From: JBPYFK01 sp051984675
GTDB taxonomy: Bacteria > Actinomycetota > Actinomycetes > Mycobacteriales > Pseudonocardiaceae
Assembly (NCBI GenBank): GCA_051984675.1
Contig: JBPYFK010000008.1
Location: forward strand, 128,612 to 192,611
DNA length: 64,000 nucleotides
Direction: 5' to 3'
Shown: in pieces, positions 8,452 through 16,293 of the stretch
How positions within the stretch are numbered: the first letter of the stretch is position 1
Layout of the letters: each line of letters starts with the position of its first letter
Notes under the pieces: model-generated
What the model saw: only the letters and a program-made list of their open reading frames with translations
Told to the model about the DNA's origin: nothing
The model's database searches: none
Made by a program: the position numbers and the translations under genes

Positions 8452-9518
8452 CCGGACGGGGATTTCCGACCGGACGGGGTCGCCTGACCACCGTCGCCGG
8501 GCCTCCAGCGGGCTGCCCACGCCCGCGCGAGGGCCGGTAGCGCGATCGCGAGCCGACGGCTCAGCGGGACGACGGCCCTGCGGCGGAACACGTCGAAACG
8601 GGCGCGTTCGATCTCGTCGAGAATCCCACGGTAGAGCGTGAAGGCGGTGCGCACGCACGGTTGGGACACCGGGGCGAGCAGGCCGAGCCCCGGTTCGGCC
8701 TGCCGGTAGACCTCCCGGTTGTACGCGACAAGGTGGGCCAGTGCCCGCCTGACCCGCTGTTCGGTGGTCCCGTTGCGGTGGCAGTGGACCAGCAGGTCGC
8801 GATCGACGCCGAAGGCGGCCAGCTCGCCGGTCGGCAGGTACAACCGGCCGCGGTCGAGGTCCTCGCCGACGTCCCGCAGGAAGTTCGTGAGCTGGAACGC
8901 CGTGCCCAGCCTCGCGGCGAACGGCGCGGCCTCCGGGGCCGGGCACCGGGTGCCGAGGACGGGCAGCATCTGCAGCCCGATCGCTTCCGCCGACCCGCGC
9001 ATGTAGCCGGCGAGGGCGTCGAAGTCGGCGTACTCGGTCACCGTCGTGTCCATCCGCATCGACGTCAGGAAGTCGGTGAACAGGTCGGTGGTCAGGCCGT
9101 AGCGGCGTGCGGTGTCGACGACGGCGGTGAGGGCCGGGTGGTCGCACGCCCCGCCACCGAGCCCGCGTAGCAGCGCCTCTTCGAGCACGTCGAGCTGGTG
9201 TCGCCGCCCCGCGTCGTCCTCCGTATCCCAGTTGTCTGCCGCATCCAGGTCATCCACCAGGTCATCGGCGAAGCGTGCGAAGCCGTAGAGCGCATGGACC
9301 GCCGGCCGCTGGGCAGGCGTGAGCAGTCGGGTGGCGAGGAAGTAGGTACGCCCGTGCCGTGCGTTGACCTGGCGGGACCAGGCGTAGGCGGTGCGCAGCC
9401 GGGGGTCGTCGATGCCCGCGGCGTCCAGTTCGTCCCGGGTGCTTCGGTCCAAAATGCGGTCCAGCCGTGTGTGGGGGCGCGATGGGGAGCACGCCGTGGG
9501 AGGCTCGTCCCAGCTCAC
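8322..9518 (-). CDS. crtB: Phytoene synthase with run-on C-terminus
   Basis: Phytoene synthase, joining two geranylgeranyl diphosphates to phytoene. The first aspartate-rich motif FADDLVDD lies near residue 86 and the second, NFLRDVGEDLDRGRLYLP, near 210. GTG 9518 is the best start before SWDEPP: it falls 58 bp after crtI ends, whereas the longer open frame upstream is an antisense shadow of crtI. The frame gives 398 residues, but homologs are ~300-340; the last ~50 residues, after WAARW, are low-complexity and lie over the 3' end of the Rv2175c homolog. A 12-bp direct repeat at 8450-8479 falls at the expected C-terminus and may have destroyed the original stop. The enzyme core looks intact. 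Confidence 0.85.
   Translation of the reverse strand: MSWDEPPTACSPSRPHTRLDRILDRSTRDELDAAGIDDPRLRTAYAWSRQVNARHGRTYFLATRLLTPAQRPAVHALYGFARFADDLVDDLDAADNWDTEDDAGRRHQLDVLEEALLRGLGGGACDHPALTAVVDTARRYGLTTDLFTDFLTSMRMDTTVTEYADFDALAGYMRGSAEAIGLQMLPVLGTRCPAPEAAPFAARLGTAFQLTNFLRDVGEDLDRGRLYLPTGELAAFGVDRDLLVHCHRNGTTEQRVRRALAHLVAYNREVYRQAEPGLGLLAPVSQPCVRTAFTLYRGILDEIERARFDVFRRRAVVPLSRRLAIALPALARAWAARWRPGDGGQATPSGRKSPSGQKPMACARRFTSLPRSLRSASIGEPGSEASSANSQRRISSSL
8450..8479. repeat. Direct repeat at the crtB/Rv2175c junction
   Basis: GACCGGACGGGG occurs at 8450-8461 and again at 8468-8479, a period of 18 bp. The first copy begins inside the TGA stop of the Rv2175c homolog; both copies lie where crtB would be expected to end on the opposite strand. 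Confidence 0.8.
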
Positions 9519-9576
9519 CAGGCTAGCCGTGCGCGCCGGGCGGGGCTGTGCGCAGGGCCACGGTGTTGCCAGTGCC

Positions 9577-11061
9577 TCAACCGGTGATGCGCCGAGCAGC
9601 GAGCTTGCCGGAGAGCAGGACCGTCGGGACCCCCACCCCGGGAACCGTGCCGGACCCGGCGAGTACGGCGTTGTCCACACCGTGCACGAGGTTGCCCGGT
9701 CGGAACGGCCCGGTCTGCGCGAATGTGTGCGCGGTCGCGAAGGGTGTTCCGGCCGCATGGCCCTGGGCTGCCCAGTCGGCCGGGGTGACCAGCCGCTGCA
9801 TCTCGATGCTCTCGGAGAACCCGGTGAAACCGCGGGACTCGAGGACGCCCAGCAACTCGTCGCGGTAGGCCCGGCCCAGCCGTGCCCAGTCGACGGGTGC
9901 CGTCGCCAGGTTCGGGCACGGCGCCAGGACGTAGTGCAGTTCCCGGCCGTCCGGCGCCAGCGAGGGATCGGACGCGGTCGGGCGGCTGATCAGCAACGAG
10001 GGGTCGGTCATCAAGCGGCCCGCCCGGATGATCTCGTGGAAGGTGCGTTGCCAGGCCGCACCGAAGGAGATCGTGTGATGGGCGGTGCCCGGCCAGGTCC
10101 GGGTGGTTCCCGCGTGCAGCACCACGGCCGAAGGCGACCACCGCAGCGGCACCAGCCGTCTCGGGGCCCGCCCGAGCAGCCGATAGGTCACCGGAAGATC
10201 CGGGGTGAGGACGACCGCGTCGGCCGGGAAGCGTTGCCCGCCGGATGCCCGCACCGCCGTGATCCGGCTGCCGATGCGTTCGAGGTCCTCGACCTCGGTT
10301 TCGAACCGGAACTCGACCCCGGCGCGCTGGGCCGCGCCCGCCATCGCCTCGGGCACGGCGTACATGCCGCCCTTCGGGAACCAGACGCCCCCGACCGTGT
10401 CCATGTAGGAGATCACCGCGTACAGCGCCAGTGCGCGGGAAGGGTCCAGGCCGGCGTAGAGGGACTGGAAGGAGAAAACCCGGCGCAGCCGCTCGTCACT
10501 TACGAAGCGGCCCACCGCCGCCCCCAGCCGGCCGAAGCCCCCCAACGCCACCAACCGCACCAGCTCCGGGGACAGGAGGTCCAGTGTCGAGTCGAAATTG
10601 GCGTCGATGAACCGGCCCCGCTCTACCCGGTAGAGCTCGGTCAGCCAACGGCGGAGCCGCCGGTAACCGTCCGCGTCCTGCGGTCCGGCGAACCGGCGAA
10701 CCTCGGCTTCCATTGCCTCGGCGTCGGTGTGCACATCCAGGGCCGAGCCGTCGGAGAAGCGTGCCCGATAGGCGGGGTGCAGGGGCACCAGCTCCAACCG
10801 GTCGTGCAACGACTCGCCGACCGCGCGCAGCGCCTCGTCGACGAACTCGGGCATGGTCAGCACCGTCGGGCCGACGTCGACCCGGTAGCCGGCGGTCGTC
10901 AGACGCCCGGCTCGGCCTCCCGGGCCGGCGGCTCGCTCCAACACTGTCACCCGGCAACCGGCGCCGACCAGGTGCAGGGCTGCCGCCAGGCCGGCAAGCC
11001 CGGCGCCCACGACCACGACGTGCTCGCAGCGACCGGGAATCCGCCGCATGGCGCGGACCAT
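9577..11061 (-). CDS. crtI: Phytoene desaturase
   Basis: A 494-residue CrtI-family FAD-dependent desaturase that introduces double bonds into phytoene on the way to lycopene. The N-terminal dinucleotide-binding motif VVGAGLAGLAAA is at residues ~17-28, followed by LERAAGPGGRAG. The C-terminal flavin motif FRPGNLVHGVDNAV...GTVPGVGVP is typical of bacterial phytoene desaturases. The ATG start shares one base with the stop of the upstream prenyl synthase gene, so the two are probably translationally coupled. The final product (lycopene or a partly desaturated form) cannot be read from sequence, and no lycopene cyclase gene is in this window. Confidence 0.94.
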   Translation of the reverse strand: MVRAMRRIPGRCEHVVVVGAGLAGLAAALHLVGAGCRVTVLERAAGPGGRAGRLTTAGYRVDVGPTVLTMPEFVDEALRAVGESLHDRLELVPLHPAYRARFSDGSALDVHTDAEAMEAEVRRFAGPQDADGYRRLRRWLTELYRVERGRFIDANFDSTLDLLSPELVRLVALGGFGRLGAAVGRFVSDERLRRVFSFQSLYAGLDPSRALALYAVISYMDTVGGVWFPKGGMYAVPEAMAGAAQRAGVEFRFETEVEDLERIGSRITAVRASGGQRFPADAVVLTPDLPVTYRLLGRAPRRLVPLRWSPSAVVLHAGTTRTWPGTAHHTISFGAAWQRTFHEIIRAGRLMTDPSLLISRPTASDPSLAPDGRELHYVLAPCPNLATAPVDWARLGRAYRDELLGVLESRGFTGFSESIEMQRLVTPADWAAQGHAAGTPFATAHTFAQTGPFRPGNLVHGVDNAVLAGSGTVPGVGVPTVLLSGKLAARRITG

Positions 11062-12137
11062 CAGTGATTGCGTTCCGTGACAGCGACGGCGAGCTCGCGC
11101 AACCGGGTGTGCGCGGGCTCGGGAACCTTGACGGAGTCCAGAGCCCGCAGCGCCGACTCGGTCAGCTCGGCGATGCGGCTCTCGACAGCCTTGACGGCGC
11201 CGAGCGCGGTCAACGTCTCCCGCGTGCGCTCGACCCTGTCCTGGTCCAGTTCAGGATCGCCGAGCACGCTGCGCAGCAGCTCCAGCGCGGCGTGCTCACC
11301 GCGCTCGCGTGCGCTGTCCGTGGCCCACGCGACGAGCAGGGTGCGCTTACCCTCGCGCAGGTCGTCACCAGCCGGTTTCCCAGTGACCTCCGGGTCGCCG
11401 AACACGCCGAGCAGGTCGTCCCGGAGCTGGAAGGCCACCCCCACGTCCGCGCCGAACCGGCGGAGCGCCGACACCGTGTCCTCGTCGGCGCCACCGATCG
11501 ACGCGCCGAGGTGAAGAGGGCGTTCGACGGTGTAGGAGGCGGACTTCAGTTCCGCGACCTTCACGGCTGCCCGCGCGGTTTCGTCGCCGCGCACCTGGTT
11601 GAGGATGTCCAGGTACTGCCCGGCCAGGACCTCGGTGCGCATTTCCTGCCACGGCTGAATCGCGCGGGCCAGGGCCGCCGGAGTGAGCCCGGCCGAGTGC
11701 AGCATGTCGTCGGCCCACGCCAGGGCGAGGTCGCCGAGCAGGACGGCCGCTGCCATGCCGAACTGCGCCGGTTCCCCGCGCCAGCTTCCGGACAGGTGGG
11801 TTTCGGCGAAGCGGACGTGCACGGTCGGCTGACCCCGCCGGGTGTCGGAGGAGTCGATGAGATCGTCGTGCAGCAGCGCACACGCCTGGAACAGCTCCAG
11901 CGCGCTGGCCGTGCGCAGCATCGCCGTCGCCTCCGGTCCCTCCTCGGCGCCACCGGCGGCCCGCCACCCCCACCAGGCGAACGTCGGCCGGATGCGCTTG
12001 CCCCCACCGAGCACGAACCGGCCGAGCTCGTGCACGGCCTCGGCGAAGTCCGGTGCGAGCTCCTTGCACTCGGCTCGGCGGAGTTCCAGGTAGTCGGCCA
12101 GGGTCTGCTGCACCTGGCCCGGAAGGTCGAGATCCAC
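11061..12137 (-). CDS. Polyprenyl (geranylgeranyl) diphosphate synthase
   Basis: A 358-residue trans-isoprenyl diphosphate synthase with GGGKRIRP near residue 45, the first aspartate-rich motif LLHDDLIDSSDTRRG near 90 and the second, DDLLGVFGD, near 240. It corresponds to IdsA2 (Rv2173) in the mycobacterial locus and here presumably makes the geranylgeranyl diphosphate that CrtB uses. The open frame extends to 12212, but GTG 12137 is preceded by AAGGAA at about 8 nt and begins the conserved region, so I chose it. It ends in TGATG with crtI. lppM lies 172 bp upstream on the same strand. Confidence 0.93.
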   Translation of the reverse strand: MDLDLPGQVQQTLADYLELRRAECKELAPDFAEAVHELGRFVLGGGKRIRPTFAWWGWRAAGGAEEGPEATAMLRTASALELFQACALLHDDLIDSSDTRRGQPTVHVRFAETHLSGSWRGEPAQFGMAAAVLLGDLALAWADDMLHSAGLTPAALARAIQPWQEMRTEVLAGQYLDILNQVRGDETARAAVKVAELKSASYTVERPLHLGASIGGADEDTVSALRRFGADVGVAFQLRDDLLGVFGDPEVTGKPAGDDLREGKRTLLVAWATDSARERGEHAALELLRSVLGDPELDQDRVERTRETLTALGAVKAVESRIAELTESALRALDSVKVPEPAHTRLRELAVAVTERNH

Positions 12138-12309
12138 GGTGATGGTTCCTTGCGCTTGGTGGCCAGCTTGCCAGCCGTGTGTTTGGTTGCGAGCTGCCGG
12201 CGGGGGCACCAACTATCCTCCGTGACGGGTGCGCCGGTCGCTGCGACAGGGGGTGTCACCCGTTTGGGCGCGAAGTCTGAGGGTGCGAACGACGACGAGC
12301 CAGGGGCCG

Positions 12310-13008
12310 TCAACGAGCGCGCATGCTCGCGAAGCGCATCCGGCGATGCACGTGCAGCGCGAGCAGGGCGACCACCATCGCCACCCCCAGGGTGAGGCTG
12401 GTGATCAGCATGGCCCAGTCGAACCAGGTGCTGGCACCGGCCGCCGCGAACTGCACTGCCGCGTGGATCTGGGTCACCTCACCTGCCTGGGGCTTCCAGG
12501 TGATCACCCCGCCGCTCTCGTGCCCGTTGGTGGTGGCCACCTCGCCCGGCACGCTCAGTTCGAGGCGCACGGATGAGTCCGTGTTCGCCAAGGGTGTCAG
12601 GTCCACCATGCCGTCTACGATCACCAATGAGCCAGAGCGCCGCAGGGAGAAGTCGTAGCGGGAGGTTGACGGGCTCAACGCCTTCGCCAGATCGTGCACC
12701 TCGTCGAAGGTCAGCCCGCTGAACGACAACTCGGAGCCGACGTAGCCGTCCTTGGAGTACGGGACCTTGTGCACCCGGTCGGCCAGTTGCCGCGGCGGGT
12801 TCAGCGCCAGCGACGGTTGCCCCGGCACCGGCTGGGACGCCAGCAACAGGTGTCCCGACACGCGGTCGTCGTCCGAGAGAGTCAGCGACGTGTCCGCGCG
12901 TAGGCAGCCGCTGACCAGCGCACACATCGCCGCGATCAGCAGCACTAAGAGGAAGCCCCGTTTCCTCCCCAGGACACGCCGCACGGTGATCATCGTGCCA
13001 TCTGGCAC
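12310..13008 (-). CDS. lppM: LppM-family lipoprotein
   Basis: A 232-residue lipoprotein. A basic N-terminus and hydrophobic stretch end in the lipobox LVSGC (Cys ~35), predicting lipid anchoring outside the membrane. A beta-rich middle domain follows, then a C-terminal hydrophobic segment (WAMLITSLTLGVAMVVALLAL) and the basic tail HRRMRFASMRAR. This is the architecture of LppM (Rv2171), which in M. tuberculosis is surface-exposed and linked to phosphatidyl-myo-inositol mannoside binding and phagosome modulation. The position beside the idsA2 homolog matches Rv2171-Rv2173. It is probably the first gene of the lppM-prenyl synthase-crtI-crtB transcription unit. ATG at the MITVRR position is an alternative start. 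Confidence 0.88.
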   Translation of the reverse strand: MPDGTMITVRRVLGRKRGFLLVLLIAAMCALVSGCLRADTSLTLSDDDRVSGHLLLASQPVPGQPSLALNPPRQLADRVHKVPYSKDGYVGSELSFSGLTFDEVHDLAKALSPSTSRYDFSLRRSGSLVIVDGMVDLTPLANTDSSVRLELSVPGEVATTNGHESGGVITWKPQAGEVTQIHAAVQFAAAGASTWFDWAMLITSLTLGVAMVVALLALHVHRRMRFASMRAR

Positions 13009-13134
13009 CGGATTCCGCGCGCTGCGGAACCCGACTGAGGGGGGAACACGACCGCTGGCCGGAAATCGCCAGTACTCGACACAGGGCTACGGCGACATAT
13101 GGAGCCGGGTACCCGTCGCGGTAGCGTTCCGCCC

Positions 13135-14835
13135 ATGTCTACTGGACCAACCGCCCGGGGTCGCGTTCACGAGATCTGCGACCGGTTCGTCGACGACCTG
13201 GCCGCGCTGGACCCGATCGCCGCCACCTACCTCGGTATCCCCGGCGGGGACGACCGCCTCACCGACTTCTCGCCGGACGGCCACGGCGAGCGCGGGGAAC
13301 TGGCCCGGCGCGCGCTGGCCGGCGTCGTGGCCGCCGAGCCGGCGGATGCCGCGGAGCGGATCGCCAAGGCCGTGTTCACCGAGCGCGTCGGCATCGACGT
13401 GGAACTGCACGAGGCTGGCGAGGACATCCGGTCGCTGAACGTGATCGCCAGCCCCGTGCAGGAACTGCGGCAGGTCTTCGACCTGATGCCCACCGATACC
13501 GCCGAGCAGTGGCGAACGATCGCGCGGCGGATGGACGCGATGCCGGCGGCGGTCAACGGGCTGCGCGCGTCGTTGACCGAAGCCGCCTCGCGCGGTGACG
13601 TCGCCGCTGCCCGGCAGGTCCAACGCGTAGCCGAGCAGTGTGACACCTGGGCGGGGCAGCGGGGTGGCGAGTCGTTCTTCGCCGCCATGATCGTCCGGGC
13701 GGACGGCGTCGACGCTGTGGACGAGGCGCTGCGTAAGGACCTCCGCTCGGCCGCTGACGCCGCAGCGCACGCCTACGCCGACCTCGCCGGGTTCCTGCGC
13801 GCCGAGTTGTTGCCCAAGGCCCCCGCCCGCGACGCGGTGGGGACGGACCGCTACCGCTTGTGGTCGCGCTACTTCACCGGCGCCCGGCTGGACCTGCACG
13901 AAGCCTATGAGTGGGGCTGGCAGGAGTTCGCCCGGATCGAGGCGGAGATGAAGCAGGTCGCCGACCGCGTCAAGCGCGGGGCGACGCTCGCCGAGGCCGC
14001 GGCCGCGCTGGACGCCCAGCCGCGCTACCGGGTGCACGGCCAGGACGCTTTCGCCGCGTGGATGCAGCGCCTGTCCGACCAGGCACTGGAGGATCTGCGC
14101 GACACTCACTTCGACATCCCGGACGAGCTCATGCGCCTGGAATGTCGGATCGCTCCGCCCGGTGGTGGTGTCGGGGCCTACTACACCGGCCCCACCGATG
14201 ACTTCTCCCGGCCGGGCCGCATGTGGTGGTCGGTGCCGGCCGACAAGGAGGAATTCCCCACCTGGCGGGAGGTTTCCACCGTCTACCACGAGGGCGTGCC
14301 GGGTCACCACCTGCAGATCGCGACCTCGGTGCACCAGGGGCAACGGCTGAACAAGTTCCAGCGCCTGGCGTGTTTCGTGTCCGGCCACGGCGAGGGCTGG
14401 GCGTTGTACGCGGAGCGGCTGATGCGGGAGTTGGGCTACCTGACCGACGACGGCAACCTGCTCGGGATGCTCAACGACCAGCTCTTCCGGGCGGCCCGGG
14501 TGGTCGTGGACCTCGGGATGCACCTGGAACTGGACATCCCGGCGGGGACCGGGTTCCACGAGGGCGAGCGGTGGACGCCGGAGCTGGGGCTGGAGTTCAT
14601 GCTCACCCGCACCATCACCGACGCCGCGCACGTCCGCGACGAGATCGACCGCTACCTCGGCTGGCCGGGCCAGGCACCGTCGTACAAACTCGGTGAGCGG
14701 TTGTGGCTGGCGGCTCGTGCGGACGCCCAGCGCCGGCACGGTTCGGCGTTCGACCTCAAGGAGTTCCACCGCCAGGCCCTGACGATGGGGGCTATGGGGC
14801 TGGACACGCTGCGCGAGCAGCTCGCCGAGCTGTGA
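13135..14835 (+). CDS. DUF885 family protein, probable metallopeptidase
   Basis: A 566-residue DUF885 protein. The sequence STVYHEGVPGHHLQ near residue 385 is the conserved zinc-site-like motif of the family, followed by the GHGEGWALYAERLM glutamate helix, as in gluzincin-type carboxypeptidases. No signal peptide is visible, so it is presumably cytosolic; the substrate is unknown. Start ATG 13135 is preferred over ATG 13099 because homology begins at the VHEICDRFVDDLAALDP region. No ribosome binding site precedes it, so a leaderless transcript is possible. It is divergent from lppM and convergent with the GNAT gene, 18 bp away. Confidence 0.85.
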   Translation: MSTGPTARGRVHEICDRFVDDLAALDPIAATYLGIPGGDDRLTDFSPDGHGERGELARRALAGVVAAEPADAAERIAKAVFTERVGIDVELHEAGEDIRSLNVIASPVQELRQVFDLMPTDTAEQWRTIARRMDAMPAAVNGLRASLTEAASRGDVAAARQVQRVAEQCDTWAGQRGGESFFAAMIVRADGVDAVDEALRKDLRSAADAAAHAYADLAGFLRAELLPKAPARDAVGTDRYRLWSRYFTGARLDLHEAYEWGWQEFARIEAEMKQVADRVKRGATLAEAAAALDAQPRYRVHGQDAFAAWMQRLSDQALEDLRDTHFDIPDELMRLECRIAPPGGGVGAYYTGPTDDFSRPGRMWWSVPADKEEFPTWREVSTVYHEGVPGHHLQIATSVHQGQRLNKFQRLACFVSGHGEGWALYAERLMRELGYLTDDGNLLGMLNDQLFRAARVVVDLGMHLELDIPAGTGFHEGERWTPELGLEFMLTRTITDAAHVRDEIDRYLGWPGQAPSYKLGERLWLAARADAQRRHGSAFDLKEFHRQALTMGAMGLDTLREQLAEL

Positions 14836-14853
14836 CCGGTCCGGCCCGGTTGG

Positions 14854-15432
14854 TCATGGCGACGGATCGAGCGGCAGCGCCCGCCCGAGGACGGCGAACG
14901 GGCGGGGATCGCCGGTGAAGCGGTAGTTGCGCAGGATGTCGACGAACCCGGTGCGCCGGTACAGCTTCCACGCGCGGGTCGGCCCTTCCGGCGTGGACAG
15001 CAGGACCGTGCGCCCGGGTGCGTTGGCCAGCAGCCGCCGAAGCAGCTGCTCTCCGATCCCGCCGCCCTGGCTGTGCGGGTGCACGTGCAACTCGGTGAGT
15101 TCGAAGTAGTCGCTCATCCACTCCTGGACCTCGGCAGTGGAGGCGGTGGCAAGCAGTCCCCTGCGCACCTGCTCGTGCCACCACTGCCCAGGCGCGCCCA
15201 GATAGCCGTAGCCGATGCCGATCATCCGGCCGTCCGGGGAGAATGCGCCGACGCCCCGCCATCCTGCCCGCAGCATGTGCGCGGACCACATGGGAATGCG
15301 CTGCTGGATGGTTCCACGCGGGTAGCGCATCGCTGACACGTACAGCTCCACGGCCTCGCTGAGTCGTGGTCGCAGCTGGTCGGCTGACAGGTCAACCACT
15401 CGGTCGCAACGGGGAGAAGGCGCGGCGGTCAC
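14854..15432 (-). CDS. GNAT family N-acetyltransferase, Rv2170-like
   Basis: A 192-residue GCN5-related acetyltransferase. The acetyl-CoA loop is in LTELHVHPHSQGGGIGEQLLRRLL (Q/RxxGxG/A type), and the C-terminal beta-strand block PTRAWKLYRRTGF is typical. Its neighbour is the lppM region, as for Rv2170 in M. tuberculosis, which supports orthology. The substrate cannot be deduced. The gene is divergent from the HEPN gene across a 348-bp gap carrying an SOS box that lies 151 bp upstream of this start, so this gene could also respond to that site. Confidence 0.85.
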   Translation of the reverse strand: MTAAPSPRCDRVVDLSADQLRPRLSEAVELYVSAMRYPRGTIQQRIPMWSAHMLRAGWRGVGAFSPDGRMIGIGYGYLGAPGQWWHEQVRRGLLATASTAEVQEWMSDYFELTELHVHPHSQGGGIGEQLLRRLLANAPGRTVLLSTPEGPTRAWKLYRRTGFVDILRNYRFTGDPRPFAVLGRALPLDPSP

Positions 15433-15582
15433 GGGGCGAACACTAGAGGTTCCGCTCGGGTCATGGGCGGCCTGGTGGGTGATCCTTTTATGGGCGGGAC
15501 CGGGACCGGTCTCGCACTCGAACAGGTGATCTATTGCGAATCGCTTGAGGTGGGTTGCCGGGGCGGGCTAATCTGGAACTGT

Positions 15583-15598
15583 TCGAACACGGGTTCGA
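15583..15598. promoter_or_regulatory. Perfect SOS (LexA) box upstream of the HEPN gene
   Basis: TCGAACACGGGTTCGA is an exact match to the actinobacterial/mycobacterial LexA operator TCGAAC-N4-GTTCGA. It lies in the divergent gap between the GNAT gene (151 bp) and the HEPN gene (182 bp). lexA and recA in this window carry boxes of the same form, so the cognate repressor is local. An extra half-site (TTCGAAC) is at 15619-15625. Confidence 0.85.
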
Positions 15599-15630
15599 TC
15601 AGTCTTTCGTATCCGTCCTTCGAACAGCGC

Positions 15631-15709
15631 GTCCGGTGGCGGGGTGGGGGAAGCACCTCACCACCGGACGCAGCCGGCTTCCCCACGGCATACGCGCGCC
15701 TTCGGGCGC
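15631..15709 (+). other. Two hairpins in the leader between SOS box and HEPN gene
   Basis: GTCCGGTGG at 15631-15639 pairs with CCACCGGAC at 15661-15669, and an inner GGGTG/CACCT pairing extends the stem. A second hairpin, GCGCC at 15696-15700 and GGCGC at 15705-15709, is capped by a TTCG tetraloop. Both lie inside the unusually long 182-nt space between the SOS box and the HEPN start. They could form a structured 5' leader, an attenuator or a small RNA; nothing in sequence decides which. No translated small ORF is convincing here. Confidence 0.5.
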
Positions 15710-15780
15710 ACGCAGGACGCATTCCGTCAAGGTCCGCTTAGGCCCCATGAGGTCTGTTGGGCACTGTGAGGAGAACGCCG

Positions 15781-16293
15781 ATGTCTACCCGGTTCACGTC
15801 CACCGAATCCGCGATTCCCGCCGCCATCCCCGCACCACGCGCGCCGCTCGATGACTGCGCGGAGCCCCCGCCTACTGTGCGGCGAGCAGCGCCGGCATCC
15901 GAAGCGCCAGTGGCAGGAATACCGGCGCCAGCGCGCGTAGCCGTGTTGTTGTCCCAGGCGAGTCGGTCTCTGGGCGACGCCGAGCACGCGACGCGGCCGG
16001 AGGATCGTTACGTCGCCGCCTACATCGCGGCGCTCAGAGCCGCGACGGCCGTTGTCGTCGCCGAAGGTCCGCGTCCCGAGAATCGGCCGGCGAGCGTGTG
16101 GACTCTGCTCGCGAGAGCGGCTCCTGAGTTAGGGGAATGGGCGGACGGCTTCGCGTCCTGTTCGAAGCGCAGCGCCACCGCGCAGGCTGGCGTCCGTGGC
16201 CGGATTTCCGCCAGCGACGCGCAACGGCTGCTCACCCTGACGGTGGAGTTTCTCGGCATCGTCGGCAGGCGGTTCAGCGGAGTGACCCCATGA
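15781..16293 (+). CDS. SAV_6107-type HEPN domain protein
   Basis: A 170-residue protein. The first ~50 residues are proline/alanine-rich and probably disordered. Residues ~50-165 form an all-helical domain (RVAVLLSQASRSLGDAE...RYVAAYIAALRAATAVVV...SASDAQRLLTLTVEFLGIV) matching the SAV_6107 family of HEPN domains. HEPN proteins are often RNases or partners of nucleotidyltransferases, but the usual R-x4-6-H catalytic motif is not evident here, so a binding or regulatory role is as likely. The start has a good site (GAGGAGAACGCCG before ATG). The stop overlaps the next start (ATGA), so the two proteins are probably made together. SOS control is inferred from the box at 15583. Confidence 0.75.
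   Translation: MSTRFTSTESAIPAAIPAPRAPLDDCAEPPPTVRRAAPASEAPVAGIPAPARVAVLLSQASRSLGDAEHATRPEDRYVAAYIAALRAATAVVVAEGPRPENRPASVWTLLARAAPELGEWADGFASCSKRSATAQAGVRGRISASDAQRLLTLTVEFLGIVGRRFSGVTP

Noticed and set aside
15613..15628. Second SOS box near 15619
   Set aside because: Only one half-site (TTCGAAC) is present; the other half does not match.
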